Source of the DNA: Clostridium sp. Marseille-P3244
GTDB taxonomy: Bacteria > Bacillota > Clostridia > Lachnospirales > Lachnospiraceae
Reading direction: 5' to 3'
Length of the DNA stretch: 64,000 bases
Assembly (NCBI RefSeq): GCF_900120155.1
Contig: NZ_LT635549.1
Coordinates: 1,240,001 to 1,304,000, forward strand
Positions 26,701 to 34,760 of this stretch are shown here, piece by piece; position 1 is the first letter of the stretch, and each line of letters starts with the position of its first letter. A program made the position numbers and the translations under genes. The notes beneath the pieces were generated by a model. The model worked only from the letters and a program-made list of their open reading frames with translations, had not been told where the DNA came from and searched no databases.

Positions 26701-26949
26701 GAAAGCGGAAGCTATACGGTCAGGGTAAAAGCAGGCGATGGCGTGGAGGAATCTGCGGAATCTGAAAGCGCGCCAGTGGTCATCACGGCAGGGGGACAAG
26801 TTTCTGAGCCCGCAGGAACTTCGCCGACTGATACTCCGCCGACCGGGGACAACAGCAGTATGCTGCTCTGGCTTATCCTGTGCATTGCGGCAGCGGGTAC
26901 AATGGCCGGCACTTTCGCCTGTAAAAGATACGCGCGGAAAGAAAAATAA
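20737..26949 (+). CDS. Giant beta-helix surface protein with InlB-type repeat and C-terminal anchor
   Basis: 2070 residues. Signal peptide MKRKSRKLLALILCAGMLMP, cleaved near VASA. Residues about 60-1750 are parallel beta-helix (pectate-lyase-like) repeats: many DLNGKTL, GGTVTL and GGTFTxx turns, with several domains opening on ALEL/ADAIADADG-type motifs. Near 1830-1905 is a Listeria-Bacteroides (Flg_new/InlB B) repeat (KVSFMAADGTTTYKTVYV ... FSHWRQDG), then an Ig-like domain (YTYQWYKDGTPI). The C-terminus has PPTGDNSS, a hydrophobic helix and the basic tail KRYARKEK, a sortase-type signal of the NPTGD-like kind. It is a probable adhesin or glycan-binding surface protein. GC-rich, unlike the AT-rich part of the gene at 6153. 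Confidence 0.88.
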   Translation: MKRKSRKLLALILCAGMLMPLFSGVASAEEGGAQGVDESTDPANPGGSAVVQNADPVPQNVTLAETPVIDEATLLEALTAGGTVTLGESFALTADATIGTDVVLDLNGKTLTTGSYSLKIAGGDLTIQDTAGNGKITGTDYIVDMMTAGGDTVTLESGILEGTGWTAAVRIASEDLFYMTGGTVRQMQSNVQSVLAVNAGGTAEVTGGRIEGGIRGISAAAASSKIIVGEVPAGAAQTEEEAGKVYVSSVYASNAGAGVTLNSGTVGRVFGNVGTGFVLNCWFEQDVSGYLPAGMTCSNVDGHWVVEQLNEQNAAARIGDVYYASPVKAAAELQDGETLVLLRDYVGTGSVKIQADTAVIDLNGYDITNTASGGYGLEITSDSDLAAGETGIVICNSGADTAAITAAVPVHAHSGNSLKALPITLEDGIMLVSTEEGGTQIELGTAAYIEYSEETAGYITVGGFLSTHSDGKQYIHGSFTQAAENDVNKTAVLLNDYTGSISLSSEDSLTLDLNKNTVTSSGTAVIRVNADNASLTIKNGTMITENGSGAEVGIPADGGIGGLVIYNNVTLNLENVDLTANGTEADDYGIVCNGQSSGININLKGGSVAAPNVVGIYFPAKDSTLNIDGTKIAGTMGVAVKGGTVTVKNGTEISGTGAENIPDAGVSSGVNNTGAALYVEGNYTDREIKVNILGGTFQSEHGEAVQMLFAEETGAGREITVTGGTFSDDSAEPYLAPGASLGEPDGDGNYTVTAHYVAEIDGQQYVNLADAIADADGRTVRLLDNIETAETIEITGTDITLDLNGRTISGEIRSDGLIKAMPGTSLTITDSARDKGRIVNSAASLPYGVYVDENASVILDGGVILNDEGGSTSGAAVYMDSNDTAPPRLTVKDATLTSAKGYAVRLRSSFYSGYVTIEGGRFETPGKTETTSVINGSNTPVADYITISGGTFTNWNATTSNACLAEGCSISVDENNSVSIVKEAPASAAASATRGDVTGYLTGGDLYNLIQRLGIISQDSSFEIFSDVTLTYPEDSGFGLDNETAAIPMVTLNIAPGAELSGNMYLKVADVAVTGEGAVADDFFLPVNEDFTVGQTGNIIQGRLADSAVVATAAVDGNTYRYTDFTSAWSLVSGSGTSDCVITLYQDISASYGRSISTANLTLDLNGHTYTFTSRSSSGNAFTVNYDKTFTIVDHSENGGGRITSTYDNINSLLLTGRTSDGAVISIAEGVTVEGPVLILGKNATLDVYGTINTENRGSAAVYNNGADTENSIMNLYDGAVVKGDHHGIYHPGTGTLNVYGGSAVEADSVGIEIRKGTLNVYEEAVITGGSDGETTSTPNGSGTTTQNAAVAVAQHGNSTDPVVVNVYGGTLTGASSVYESNPHQNETQYTDLIELNLRDGNYVGSVYSETQTGFISGGTFTEEPENGDIYPGLQAVQEGGSGNFIIERLQDVYVNGISGDDTNNGTDAENAVQTLERALKLAADDGTIYVCGTVTVDSGLTVDGAKIERADGFDGVLISVDGANAVMTLKNTSIDGKDETVSYGSYLVFITNGGTLNIESGTEIINNKTTAVYVNNRSYLYMAGGAIRDNERINPTADGFYDGGAGIYNCGTTEISGGEISGNTVTEYGGGGILNGRGTVTLRGSAVVKGNSASWGGGIATLGAQTILSENASIEGNISQHNGAGVYLEGYSNFENTPSVFEMTGGSITGNEVTANGWGAGIFGYHVEGETVVRISGGTIANNQSSYDGKAIALGGDFEPYAGLELSGTPSISGDVYLIDTENASPIITVKEDFNPAAPIAVNALNGKNGMVAVSYPASMTAAEAEALFASTNESRILTETGSDNTLEWFDLVKVSFMAADGTTTYKTVYVRPGARINASDAPAESEITAPAGYEFSHWRQDGQTAAWNFETDSVPADTTEMELYVAWNLKAPTVEVKAETTTLQGGASITLTAVPSHDLSTVTYTYQWYKDGTPIEGAVGATLTVSESGSYTVRVKAGDGVEESAESESAPVVITAGGQVSEPAGTSPTDTPPTGDNSSMLLWLILCIAAAGTMAGTFACKRYARKEK

Positions 26950-26977
26950 AAAACATACACGATAACATAATTTCATG

Positions 26978-27044
26978 AAAGGAGCTATTGCAAAATGGAT
27001 GAAGAATCATCTATGGAGCAATGGCTCCTTTGATAATGCTTTTT
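26978..27044 (+). terminator. Long-stem terminator of the giant surface protein gene
   Basis: AAAGGAGCTATTGC at 26978-26991 pairs with GCAATGGCTCCTTT at 27018-27031 (one T-G pair) over a 26-base loop; GCTTTTTAG follows. The fragment contains no supported gene. Confidence 0.65.
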
Positions 27045-27071
27045 AGTAGGTCATTGAAAGTAGGATCATTA

Positions 27072-27122
27072 TTGACATTTGTTAAAAGAAACGATATGAT
27101 TAAATTACCTGAAAGGTAATTT
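27072..27122 (+). promoter_or_regulatory. Promoter and operator of the HigBA-like module
   Basis: TTGACA at 27072-27077, 17-base spacer, TATGAT at 27095-27100. Immediately downstream is the perfect palindrome AAATTACCT-gaa-AGGTAATTT (27102-27122), the expected site for autorepression by the HTH antitoxin. Confidence 0.8.
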
Positions 27123-27141
27123 ATATATTGGGAGGGGCGGT

Positions 27142-27369
27142 TTGGAACTGATATACTCGTCTGAGAAACTCAAAAGACAATGTACAAATATAAAAGCGGC
27201 CAGGAAACTGTTTCATGGAGATGCCGGCTTATCAATAAGTTTGTTAGGCCGTATCAATGCTCTTGAAAATGCTTATAATCTGAAAGATATTATTGTTCAG
27301 CCGTCATTTCATTTTCATAAATTAGCAAATAAAAAGGGAAGAAATTTCGGAGGTAAGCAAACATTATGA
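27142..27369 (+). CDS. higB: HigB/RelE-like toxin, C-terminally short
   Basis: 75 residues from TTG with GGGAGGGGCGG upstream. It matches the first two thirds of HigB-type killer proteins (YSSEKLKRQCTNIKAARKLF and LARINALENA-like, QPSFHFHKLANKKGRN). Typical members run about 105-120 residues and end with the R/K-rich catalytic segment; here the frame stops right after GRNFGG, and the ribosome binding site of the antitoxin begins. It may be inactive, or a deletion left only a fragment. The stop overlaps the antitoxin ATG. Confidence 0.65.
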   Translation: MELIYSSEKLKRQCTNIKAARKLFHGDAGLSISLLGRINALENAYNLKDIIVQPSFHFHKLANKKGRNFGGKQTL

Positions 27370-28445
27370 GTAACTATGTTGAATATCACGGCACTGTTGC
27401 ATTTCATCCGGGTTATTATCTCAAGGAAATAGTAGATGAAAGTGGGCTGACACAGGAGGATTTTGCTAAAAGGCTGGATACAACACCTAAGAATCTTAGC
27501 CTTTTGATCAGGGGCGAACAGAACCTGTCAGTTGATATTGCTTTGAAACTTTCCCGAATGCTTGGAACGAGCGTAATGTATTGGCTTAATTTACAAAATT
27601 CGTACGATGCACTGATCACGGAGTTTAAATCAGATGAGGAACTCGAAATTGAGCGTAAGGTTTTTAAAAGTCTGGATTACAGATATTTCAGGGATAACTT
27701 TGGTCTGCCGGATCTTCCCAGAAAAACAGATGAGCAGATTAAAGAGATAAGAAATTTTTTAAATGTGTCGACACTGAAAGTATTCACAAAAAAGGATATG
27801 GCCGTCAGCTTCAGAAGTTCTGCAAAAGAATTGACGGAGGCTAATATAATCAAGGCGAATACAATGGTTCAGATTGCGACAAACAAAGCTTTAAAAGTGG
27901 ATGCACCCAAGTTTAACAGGCATAAATTTGAGGATGCAGCAAGATATGCACTGACTTTAACAAAAGATCATGATAAGTTTTATCCTCTGTTATATAAGGC
28001 TTTTTTGAATGCAGGTGTGATATTTATTATTCTGCCGAATCTCACGGGGTCAAAGATTAATGGTGCCACGAAAAAGATCGGAGACAACATTATGTTGATG
28101 GTAAATGATCGAAGATTGAATGCTGATTCTTTTTGGTTTACTCTTTTCCATGAAATCGGACATATTATTAACGGCGACTATGGAATCTCTTTTGAGAAAG
28201 AGACCGGAGAGCAGGAAGAACTCGCAAACAAATATGCCGAAGACTCTTTAATTCCTGAAAAACTGTATAAAGAGTTCAGAGAAAAAGGTCAATTTGATCT
28301 TCAGGCAATTCGCCTTTTTGCTGATCAGATCAACCGTGATCCGGGGATTGTTTTGGGGAGATTGCAGAAGGAGGAAATTGTCAGCTATGACGATTGGAGG
28401 ATGAAATCCCTCAGACATAAGTATAAGGTTCAGACAGTGATCTGA
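27366..28445 (+). CDS. HigA-type antitoxin fused to an ImmA/IrrE-family metalloprotease domain
   Basis: 359 residues. Residues about 10-75 form an XRE HTH (YYLKEIVDESGLTQEDFAKRL ... GTSVMYWLNLQ) of the HigA type. The C-terminal half is an ImmA/IrrE-type domain with the zinc motif HEIGHIINGDY near residue 261. HTH plus HExxH proteins are known antitoxins and stress-regulated repressors. Overlaps the short toxin gene by four bases (ATGA). It likely binds the palindrome at 27102-27122. Confidence 0.85.
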   Translation: MSNYVEYHGTVAFHPGYYLKEIVDESGLTQEDFAKRLDTTPKNLSLLIRGEQNLSVDIALKLSRMLGTSVMYWLNLQNSYDALITEFKSDEELEIERKVFKSLDYRYFRDNFGLPDLPRKTDEQIKEIRNFLNVSTLKVFTKKDMAVSFRSSAKELTEANIIKANTMVQIATNKALKVDAPKFNRHKFEDAARYALTLTKDHDKFYPLLYKAFLNAGVIFIILPNLTGSKINGATKKIGDNIMLMVNDRRLNADSFWFTLFHEIGHIINGDYGISFEKETGEQEELANKYAEDSLIPEKLYKEFREKGQFDLQAIRLFADQINRDPGIVLGRLQKEEIVSYDDWRMKSLRHKYKVQTVI

Positions 28446-28461
28446 TAGTTTAGTGATCATA

Positions 28462-28512
28462 AAAATACCCCCTCGAAAGAGCTGGATCCGCAGTCTTTCA
28501 AGGGGGTATTTT
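28462..28512. terminator. Bidirectional terminator between the HigA-like gene and arcC
   Basis: AAAATACCCCCT at 28462-28473 pairs with AGGGGGTATTTT at 28501-28512, with inner GAAAGA/TCTTTC. It serves both convergent genes. Confidence 0.85.
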
Positions 28513-28529
28513 AGCAGTTATTTATTTTC

Positions 28530-29474
28530 CTAAAGATGGATCCTTGTCCCGGTCTTCCCGAGGATGCCGTCCTTGGCTTTTTCCAGCAGGGTGATCAGGG
28601 CCTGTCTGCCGGGTTTGGACTCGGCAAATTCTACCGCGGCCTGCACTTTCGGGAGCATGGAGCCGGGGGCGAAATGTCCTTCTTCTATGTACTGCTTCGC
28701 CTCGTCGACGGTAATGTCGTCCAGCCATTTTTCATCCGGCTTCCCGTAGTTTATGGCGGCCTTTTCTACAGCCGTCAGGATGATCAGGAAATCCGCGTCC
28801 AGCTCTTTCGCCAGAAGGCAGCTTGCGAAATCTTTGTCGATTACGGCGCTGGCGCCTTTTAAGTGGTTCCCCTGTCTTGTGACCGGGATGCCGCCTCCTC
28901 CACAGGCGATGACCAGATCGCCGGAATTTACCATCGTGCGGATGGTGCCGATCTCGACGATCTCCTGCGGCTTCGGGGACGCGACGACACGGCGGTAGCC
29001 GCGGCCTGCGTCTTCTTTCATGATGTAGTCATATTTCTCGGCCATCACGTCGGCCTGTTCTTTTGTCAGGAACCGTCCGATCGGTTTGGAGGGATGGTCA
29101 AACGCCGGATCATCCGCGTCCACCCGGACCTGGGTGATCATCGTGGCGACAGGAATATCCGTGATGCCCCGGTTCAGCAGCTCTTCCCTCAGAGCGTTCT
29201 GCAGGTCATAGCCGATGTAGGCCTGGCTCATGGCCACGCATACAGAGAGCGGGGTATTGGGCTGCTGTGGATCCTCGTGGGTGAGGGCGATCATGGCATT
29301 GTTTACCATGCCTACCTGCGGACCGTTCCCGTGGGCCACTACCACTTCGCAGCCTTCCTGGATGAGATCCACGATAGCCCGGGAAGTGATCTTTACAGCC
29401 TTCATCTGTTCCGGCAGAGTATTGCCGAGGGCGTTCCCGCCCAGGGCAATGACGATACGTTTTTTCTTTTCCAT
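28530..29474 (-). CDS. arcC: Carbamate kinase
   Basis: 314 residues with the carbamate kinase motifs IALGGNALGNTLPEQ (N-terminal glycine loop), GNGPQVGMVNNA, ACGGGGIPV near residue 212 and the DKDFASCLLAKELDADFL region. It transfers phosphate from carbamoyl phosphate to ADP, giving ATP plus ammonia and CO2. Here it closes a minus-strand operon with ygeX, ygeY, ygeW and ridA, where it would harvest ATP at the end of purine breakdown. AGGAGGC precedes the ATG. Confidence 0.95.
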   Translation of the reverse strand: MEKKKRIVIALGGNALGNTLPEQMKAVKITSRAIVDLIQEGCEVVVAHGNGPQVGMVNNAMIALTHEDPQQPNTPLSVCVAMSQAYIGYDLQNALREELLNRGITDIPVATMITQVRVDADDPAFDHPSKPIGRFLTKEQADVMAEKYDYIMKEDAGRGYRRVVASPKPQEIVEIGTIRTMVNSGDLVIACGGGGIPVTRQGNHLKGASAVIDKDFASCLLAKELDADFLIILTAVEKAAINYGKPDEKWLDDITVDEAKQYIEEGHFAPGSMLPKVQAAVEFAESKPGRQALITLLEKAKDGILGKTGTRIHL

Positions 29475-29493
29475 AAACCTGCCTCCTGTGCGT

Positions 29494-29877
29494 TTAAGCC
29501 TCTTTCACGGCGGCGATGGTCTCCACTTCGCAGAGTACGCCCTTGGGGAGGGCTTTTACAGCCACGCAGGAGCGGGCCGGATTCCCTGTAAAATATCTGG
29601 CGTACACTTCGTTGAAGGCCGCGAAATCCCCCATATCAGCGAGGAAACAGGTGGTTTTCACGACGTCCGCGAAGGAAGCGCCCTGGCTTTCCAGGAGAGC
29701 CCGGACATTTTTCATGACCTGCTCAGCCTGCTCTGTGATGTCACTGCCTACTACTTCGCCGGTCTCCGGAGAGAGCGGGATCTGGCCCGAGAAAAAGGCG
29801 ATCCCGTTGTAAATGATCCCCTGGGAGTAAGGTCCGATAGCTGCCGGCGCGTTTTTTGTTTCTACATATTTTAACAT
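29494..29877 (-). CDS. ridA: RidA-family protein (2-iminoacid deaminase type)
   Basis: 127 residues with the family motifs [27 protein letters not shown] and [21 protein letters not shown], the Arg of the active site in the last. RidA hydrolyses reactive enamine/imine products released by PLP lyases. Its neighbour YgeX is a PLP lyase that releases such intermediates, so RidA here probably speeds their deamination. AGGAGGC precedes the ATG. Confidence 0.93.
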   Translation of the reverse strand: MLKYVETKNAPAAIGPYSQGIIYNGIAFFSGQIPLSPETGEVVGSDITEQAEQVMKNVRALLESQGASFADVVKTTCFLADMGDFAAFNEVYARYFTGNPARSCVAVKALPKGVLCEVETIAAVKEA

Positions 29878-29939
29878 GATGTGATGCCTCCTTGATGTTT
29901 TTGTCTGGCCGAATGATCGGCGGGTTGTTTTCAGATTTT

Positions 29940-31133
29940 TTATTTGAAGATCCTCGGCGCTGCTTTCTCTTCCAGCTTTTTCAGGATATCGGCTGGATCC
30001 GCGAATTTTGCCAGGAAGATCATGGCTGCGATGATGTACGGCTTATAGCTTGCCTCTTTGTACAGCGGAGTTCTGTAGCGGTCGAATACGCTGGCGTCCA
30101 CCTCTCCGGTCTCACAGCTTACGCCTGTGATGTCCGCCGGCAGGCAGTGCATGTAGAGTGCCTTTCCATTTCTGGTAGTTTTCATCAGTTCTTCTGTACA
30201 AGCCCAGTCTTTGTGCTGTGCGTTCTGTGCCAGCAGTTCTTTCTCCAGCGCCTGGATGCCTTCGGTGTCGCCGTTTCCGTACAGCTCGGTACGTTTCTCC
30301 ATGGCGGCGAAGGGAGCCCAGCTCTTCGGATATACGATGTCCGCGTCCTTGAATGCTTCTGCCATGCTGTTTGTCTTTGTGAAGGTGCCGCCGGATTTCT
30401 TCGCGTTTTCGGCAGCTACGGCCTCGACCTCCGGGAAAACTTCATATCCTTCCGGGTGAGCCAGGACGACGTCCATTCCGAAGCGGGACATCAGGCCGAT
30501 GATCCCCTGGGGAACGGAGAGCGGTTTGCCGTAGGACGGAGAGTAAGCCCATGTCATGGCGATCTTCTTGCCTTTCAGATTCTCGACGCCGCCGAACTCA
30601 TGGATGATGTGGAGCATATCCGCCATGGCCTGTGTAGGGTGGTCGATGTCGCACTGCAGATTGACAAGGGTAGGTTTCTGTTCCAGGATGCCGTCTTTGT
30701 TTCCCTGTGTCACAGCGTCAACGACTTCATGCATATATTTGTTTCCCTTGCCGATGTACATATCATCACGGATACCGATGACATCTGCCATGAAAGAGAT
30801 CATGTTGGCTGTCTCGCGCACAGTCTCTCCGTGGGCTACCTGGGATTTTCCCTCATCCAGATCCTGTACTTCAAGCCCCAGCAGGTTGCAGGCGGAAGCG
30901 AAAGAGAAACGTGTTCTGGTGGAGTTGTCACGGAAGAGGGAGATGCCCAGGCCGCTCTCAAACACCTTAGTGGAAATATTGTTCTCCCGCATGTAGCGCA
31001 GAGCGTCGGCAACGGTAAATACCGCCTCCAGCTCATCGTCTGTCTTCTCCCATGTCAGGAAAAAGTCTCCATTGTACATGTCCTTGAAATTCAGTTTATT
31101 CAGCTTGTCAATATAGTCCTGCAATGTTTTCAT
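29940..31133 (-). CDS. ygeW: YgeW-type ornithine/aspartate carbamoyltransferase family protein
   Basis: 397 residues. Carbamoyltransferase motifs: [17 protein letters not shown] near residue 71 (carbamoyl phosphate loop) and [13 protein letters not shown] near 315. YgeW proteins carry an insertion and were long without a known substrate; in gut uric acid clusters they belong to the required genes and act on a carbamoylated intermediate, releasing carbamoyl phosphate for ArcC. AAGGAGGAT precedes the ATG. Confidence 0.93.
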   Translation of the reverse strand: MKTLQDYIDKLNKLNFKDMYNGDFFLTWEKTDDELEAVFTVADALRYMRENNISTKVFESGLGISLFRDNSTRTRFSFASACNLLGLEVQDLDEGKSQVAHGETVRETANMISFMADVIGIRDDMYIGKGNKYMHEVVDAVTQGNKDGILEQKPTLVNLQCDIDHPTQAMADMLHIIHEFGGVENLKGKKIAMTWAYSPSYGKPLSVPQGIIGLMSRFGMDVVLAHPEGYEVFPEVEAVAAENAKKSGGTFTKTNSMAEAFKDADIVYPKSWAPFAAMEKRTELYGNGDTEGIQALEKELLAQNAQHKDWACTEELMKTTRNGKALYMHCLPADITGVSCETGEVDASVFDRYRTPLYKEASYKPYIIAAMIFLAKFADPADILKKLEEKAAPRIFK

Positions 31134-31181
31134 ATTTGTTGATCCTCCTTAATATTATTGAAAAGATTTTGAAACGCAAAT

Positions 31182-32492
31182 TTATTCACAGTAAGTTTCC
31201 GGAAGCGCCGCGTACACAGCTGCGCAGGTTACCAGATCCTGTTTCCATGTTTTCTCGTTGGGAGCATGTGCCTGAGCCTCGGCTCCCGGACCGAATCCGA
31301 TGCAGGGGATGCCGTTTCTTCCCATGATAGAGACTCCGTTTGTGGAGAAGGTCCACTTGTCTGTCAGCGGACGGCTCTGGCGCATTTCCAGAGTCTCGGG
31401 AGCGCCGATCCTCTTGTCACCGTAAAGGGAGGTATATGCTTTCTCCAGCGCCTTCGTGACCTTGTGATCCTTCGGGATCGCCCAGGTGGGGAAGTAGCAC
31501 TCGATCTCATAAACACATCCTGTATAGGACGGACGGTCGTAGTTGTACATGGATACGACTACGTCGTCTCCGTATTTCTTGACACTGGGCAGCGCTCGGA
31601 TCTCATCCAGGCAGCTCTCCCATGTCTCGCCGAATGTCATGCGGCGGTCAAGGGATACCGCGCAGGAGTCCGCCACCGCGCAGCGGCTGGGTGATGTATA
31701 GAAGATCTGGGATACAGTGACGGTGCCCCGGCCAAGGAAACGGGCCTCTTCCCAGTCGGGGTTGTATTTCGGGTTCAGCATTTTCACAAGGCCCTTGATC
31801 TCGGTGGCGTCTTCGTCATCATTTTCATTAAGGGCACGTACGTCCTGGAGGATATCGGCCATCTTGTAGATGGCATTGTCACCCCGCTCCGGAGCGGAGC
31901 CGTGGCAGGAGACTCCTTTGACGTCGATGCGGATCTCCATACGACCTCTCTGTCCGCGGTAGATCCCGCCGTCTGTAGGTTCTGTGGACACGACAAATTC
32001 CGGCCGGATCTTGTCTTCATTGATAATGTACTGCCAGCAGAGACCGTCGCAGTCTTCCTCCTGAACTGTTCCTACGACCATGATCTTATACCCGTCCGGG
32101 ATCAGATCCATGTCTTTCATGATCTTTGCTCCGTATACAGCGGATACGAGGCCGCCGCACTGGTCGGATACGCCGCGCCCGCCGATCTCGGTGTCATTTT
32201 CATAGCCTTCATAGGGATCGAAGGTCCAGTTGTCGATATTGCCGATGCCGACGGTGTCGATGTGCGCGTCAAAAGCGATGATCTTGTCGCCGGTCCCCAT
32301 ATAGCCGATGACATTTCCCTGGGGATCGATGACCACTTCGTCGAAGTCCAGCTTCTTCATCTCAGCGGCGATGGTGTCGATGTGGGCCTTCTCATCGCAG
32401 CTTTCGCCCGGATTTCTGACGATGGCGCGCAGGAAGGCGGTCATGTCTGTCTGATAGTTTTGAGCAGCTTCTTTGATTTTGTTGAAATCCAT
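31182..32492 (-). CDS. ygeY: YgeY family M20-type peptidase-like hydrolase, selenium metabolism-linked
   Basis: 436 residues of the M20 zinc hydrolase family. Metal ligands and catalytic residues appear in DAHIDTVG near residue 75, the [15 protein letters not shown] segment, QEEDCDGLC near 145 and STEPTDG. It likely hydrolyses an amide or ureido bond in a purine breakdown intermediate, as inferred from gene neighbourhood. AAAGGAGAG precedes the ATG. It lies between ygeX and ygeW in the same order as in other urate clusters. Confidence 0.93.
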   Translation of the reverse strand: MDFNKIKEAAQNYQTDMTAFLRAIVRNPGESCDEKAHIDTIAAEMKKLDFDEVVIDPQGNVIGYMGTGDKIIAFDAHIDTVGIGNIDNWTFDPYEGYENDTEIGGRGVSDQCGGLVSAVYGAKIMKDMDLIPDGYKIMVVGTVQEEDCDGLCWQYIINEDKIRPEFVVSTEPTDGGIYRGQRGRMEIRIDVKGVSCHGSAPERGDNAIYKMADILQDVRALNENDDEDATEIKGLVKMLNPKYNPDWEEARFLGRGTVTVSQIFYTSPSRCAVADSCAVSLDRRMTFGETWESCLDEIRALPSVKKYGDDVVVSMYNYDRPSYTGCVYEIECYFPTWAIPKDHKVTKALEKAYTSLYGDKRIGAPETLEMRQSRPLTDKWTFSTNGVSIMGRNGIPCIGFGPGAEAQAHAPNEKTWKQDLVTCAAVYAALPETYCE

Positions 32493-32584
32493 AATCTTTC
32501 TCTCCTTTTCCCCGGCGGCCGCAGCCTTATGGATTGCCGCGCGGCCGGAATGTATTGAATTGATTTGTTACTTTCGTTTTACAT

Positions 32585-33790
32585 TTATTTCTCGTTTCCG
32601 CCCCAGACGATGGACTCATAACGCTCTGGGTCTGTGTCCCCTTCTGTGGAGAAGAGGAGAACTCTGGAGTTTTCATCCAGCCCCAGGTGATCCCGCAGCG
32701 GTCTGTATTCCTCCATTGTCATGATACATGAGAGCACTCCGAAGGGAGCCGCGCCGGATTCTCCGGAGGTGACAGGCTGATCTCCTTTGATGGGGGCGGC
32801 CAGCATGCGCATTCCCCGGGCTGCTACCCAGTCAGGCGCTGCGGTAAAGGTATCTACGTGGTTTTTCAGGATATCCCAGGAGATCGTGTTCGGTTCTCCA
32901 CACGCGAGTCCCGCCATGATGGTTACCATATCTCCGTCTACGATACGGATGTCTCCATCGCCTGCGGAAGCTCCTTTGTACAGACAGGCAGCTGCCTCGG
33001 CTTCTACAACGATCACTTTCGGAGGATTGTCGGGATAACGGTTCGCGAAATATCCCTGAACTGCTCCGGCCAGAGATCCGACGCCGGCCTGGATGAAGAC
33101 GTGGGTCGGGCGATCGCAGCCGTAGCCGTGCAGCTGTTCATCTGCCTCCATAGCCATGGTGCCGTAGCCCTGCATGATCCAGGACGGGATCTCTTCATAT
33201 CCGTCCCAGGCGGTATCCTGTACCATGACACCGTTCTCTGTCTTTTCGGCCATGGCGTTTGCCATGCGCACACACTCGTCATAATTGTACTCTTCAATGG
33301 TCGCCTGGGCCCCTTCAGCCAGAATGTTGTTCAGCCTTGTCTGTGTGGACCCTTTGGGCATGAGGACGACAGCCTTCTGTCCCAGTTTATTCGCGGCCCA
33401 CGCCACCCCGCGGCCATGATTTCCGTCCGTCGCGGTAAAGAATGTGGCCTGGCCGAATTCTTCTTTCAGCGCTTCGGATGTAAGTACGTTGTAGGGAAGC
33501 TCGGAAACATCCTTTCCGGTCTGTTTCGCGATATAGCGCGCCATGGCGAAGGACCCTCCCAGCACTTTAAACGCGTTCAGTCCGAAACGGTAGGACTCAT
33601 CCTTTATGTATACTTCTTTCAGCCCGAGATGAGCCGCCATATGGTCAAGTTTCACAAGAGGAGTGACGGTGTACTGGGGAAAGCTTTCGTGGAAAGCGCG
33701 TGCTTTTTGTACCTCGTCAAGCCCCATGACCTTCAGATTGGCATCGTCGGTTTTTGGCATTTTGTTTACTGCCCATTTGATCGCTTCCAT
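32585..33790 (-). CDS. ygeX: Diaminopropionate ammonia-lyase
   Basis: 401 residues of the fold II PLP family. The PLP lysine is in SYRFGLNAFKVLGGSFAMA near residue 75, and ATDGNHGRGVAW is the phosphate-facing segment. The enzyme cleaves 2,3-diaminopropionate to pyruvate and two ammonia. In urate-degrading clusters this supplies pyruvate from the ring carbons. The start at 33790 has AAAGGAGGT; the longer frame begins within the regulator-gene gap and is not used. First catabolic gene after the regulator. Confidence 0.94.
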   Translation of the reverse strand: MEAIKWAVNKMPKTDDANLKVMGLDEVQKARAFHESFPQYTVTPLVKLDHMAAHLGLKEVYIKDESYRFGLNAFKVLGGSFAMARYIAKQTGKDVSELPYNVLTSEALKEEFGQATFFTATDGNHGRGVAWAANKLGQKAVVLMPKGSTQTRLNNILAEGAQATIEEYNYDECVRMANAMAEKTENGVMVQDTAWDGYEEIPSWIMQGYGTMAMEADEQLHGYGCDRPTHVFIQAGVGSLAGAVQGYFANRYPDNPPKVIVVEAEAAACLYKGASAGDGDIRIVDGDMVTIMAGLACGEPNTISWDILKNHVDTFTAAPDWVAARGMRMLAAPIKGDQPVTSGESGAAPFGVLSCIMTMEEYRPLRDHLGLDENSRVLLFSTEGDTDPERYESIVWGGNEK

Positions 33791-33837
33791 TGTGGAACCT
33801 CCTTTAGATTGATTTTCAGACGGACATATACCCATGT

Positions 33838-34485
33838 TCAGTGTTTGTCCATGTAACTGTATAATGTGAATTTTGAAATTCCAAGCAGGGAGGAGATTTT
33901 GTCTCCGGACTTGGTGATCAGGAACGCCCCGGCATTATTCAGATACTGTACCACGGCGATCTTATCGTCTTTATTCATGAGAGCCACGGGTTTTCCGACT
34001 CTGTCTACAGCCTGTTCGATGAGAAGATCCAGGAGTTCCGTCACATTGTGGGTGATCTTCTGGGGAGAGTCAGAGCTCTTCGCATCAGAATGTGTCTGAG
34101 GATCCGTCTCTACCAGGGCACGGATGGAGTTCTCCGCGGCGACAAGAGTCGTGATATCATAATTGATAGAAAAGATATAAACGATCCTGCCTTTGTCATC
34201 CCGGATGTAAAGTGTACTGGATTTCAGGATCCTGCCGTCATCTGTCCTGGTAAGGTAGCAGAGACGGTCGTGGATCTTTCCCGGGTCAGACCGGAGGGTC
34301 TCCAGTACAATACCGGAAGGCCCGTCGCCGGTATGGCGGTTGGATACATGGCCATTTTCGATATAGACGATGGACTGCTCCAGATCCTGCCGTGTCAGAT
34401 CGTGGATCACTACTTCACAGGAACTGCCGAACTGAGCGGCAAGACCATGCGCAAGCTGCTTTAAAAAATCAAGCTTGTGGTTCAT
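33838..34485 (-). CDS. YheO/DauR-type transcriptional regulator (PAS-like plus HTH)
   Basis: 215 residues. The N-terminal ~120 residues match the YheO-like PAS_6 domain (LAAQFGSSCEVVIHDL, GRIVYIFSINYDIT), which binds small molecules. The C-terminal part is the HTH_22 domain (QYLNNAGAFLITKSGDKISSLLGISKFTLYSYMDK). DauR, the best-known relative, controls D-arginine use. It heads the minus-strand catabolic operon and probably senses a purine-derived ligand. Its promoter faces two palindromes shared with the ssnA promoter. Confidence 0.88.
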   Translation of the reverse strand: MNHKLDFLKQLAHGLAAQFGSSCEVVIHDLTRQDLEQSIVYIENGHVSNRHTGDGPSGIVLETLRSDPGKIHDRLCYLTRTDDGRILKSSTLYIRDDKGRIVYIFSINYDITTLVAAENSIRALVETDPQTHSDAKSSDSPQKITHNVTELLDLLIEQAVDRVGKPVALMNKDDKIAVVQYLNNAGAFLITKSGDKISSLLGISKFTLYSYMDKH

Positions 34486-34554
34486 GTTTTCACCTGCCCT
34501 TTTTCGAAATAATGTCAGAGAGAAGAAGTTGTTTTGATGTGTGTCTTTAAACTC

Positions 34555-34662
34555 ATCATAGCATAAAAAAATGCAGAGTCAATAGTTTTTCTAAAAATTT
34601 TTTAGGTAATCTAAAAATTATTTAGGATTTGTCTTGCATTTATACATTTTTAATGGTATTCT
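34555..34662. promoter_or_regulatory. Divergent promoters with two tandem palindromic operators
   Basis: Minus strand: TTGACT (plus 34577-34582), 16-base spacer, TATGAT (plus 34555-34560), toward the regulator and ygeX. Plus strand: TTGCAT at 34634-34639, 17-base spacer, TATTCT at 34657-34662, toward ssnA. Between them lie CTAAAAATTTTTTAGG (34591-34606) and CTAAAAATTATTTAGG (34611-34626), near-palindromes of 20-base period, two DNA turns. They sit upstream of both -35 boxes, as activator sites would. Confidence 0.8.
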
Positions 34663-34760
34663 ATAAAAAGTAAAAGGTATTTGTATGCGAAATGCACAGG
34701 ATATGGAGAGAAGATACAAATGCCGGTGTGTGTAATATCAATAAAAAAGGAGAAAGATGT

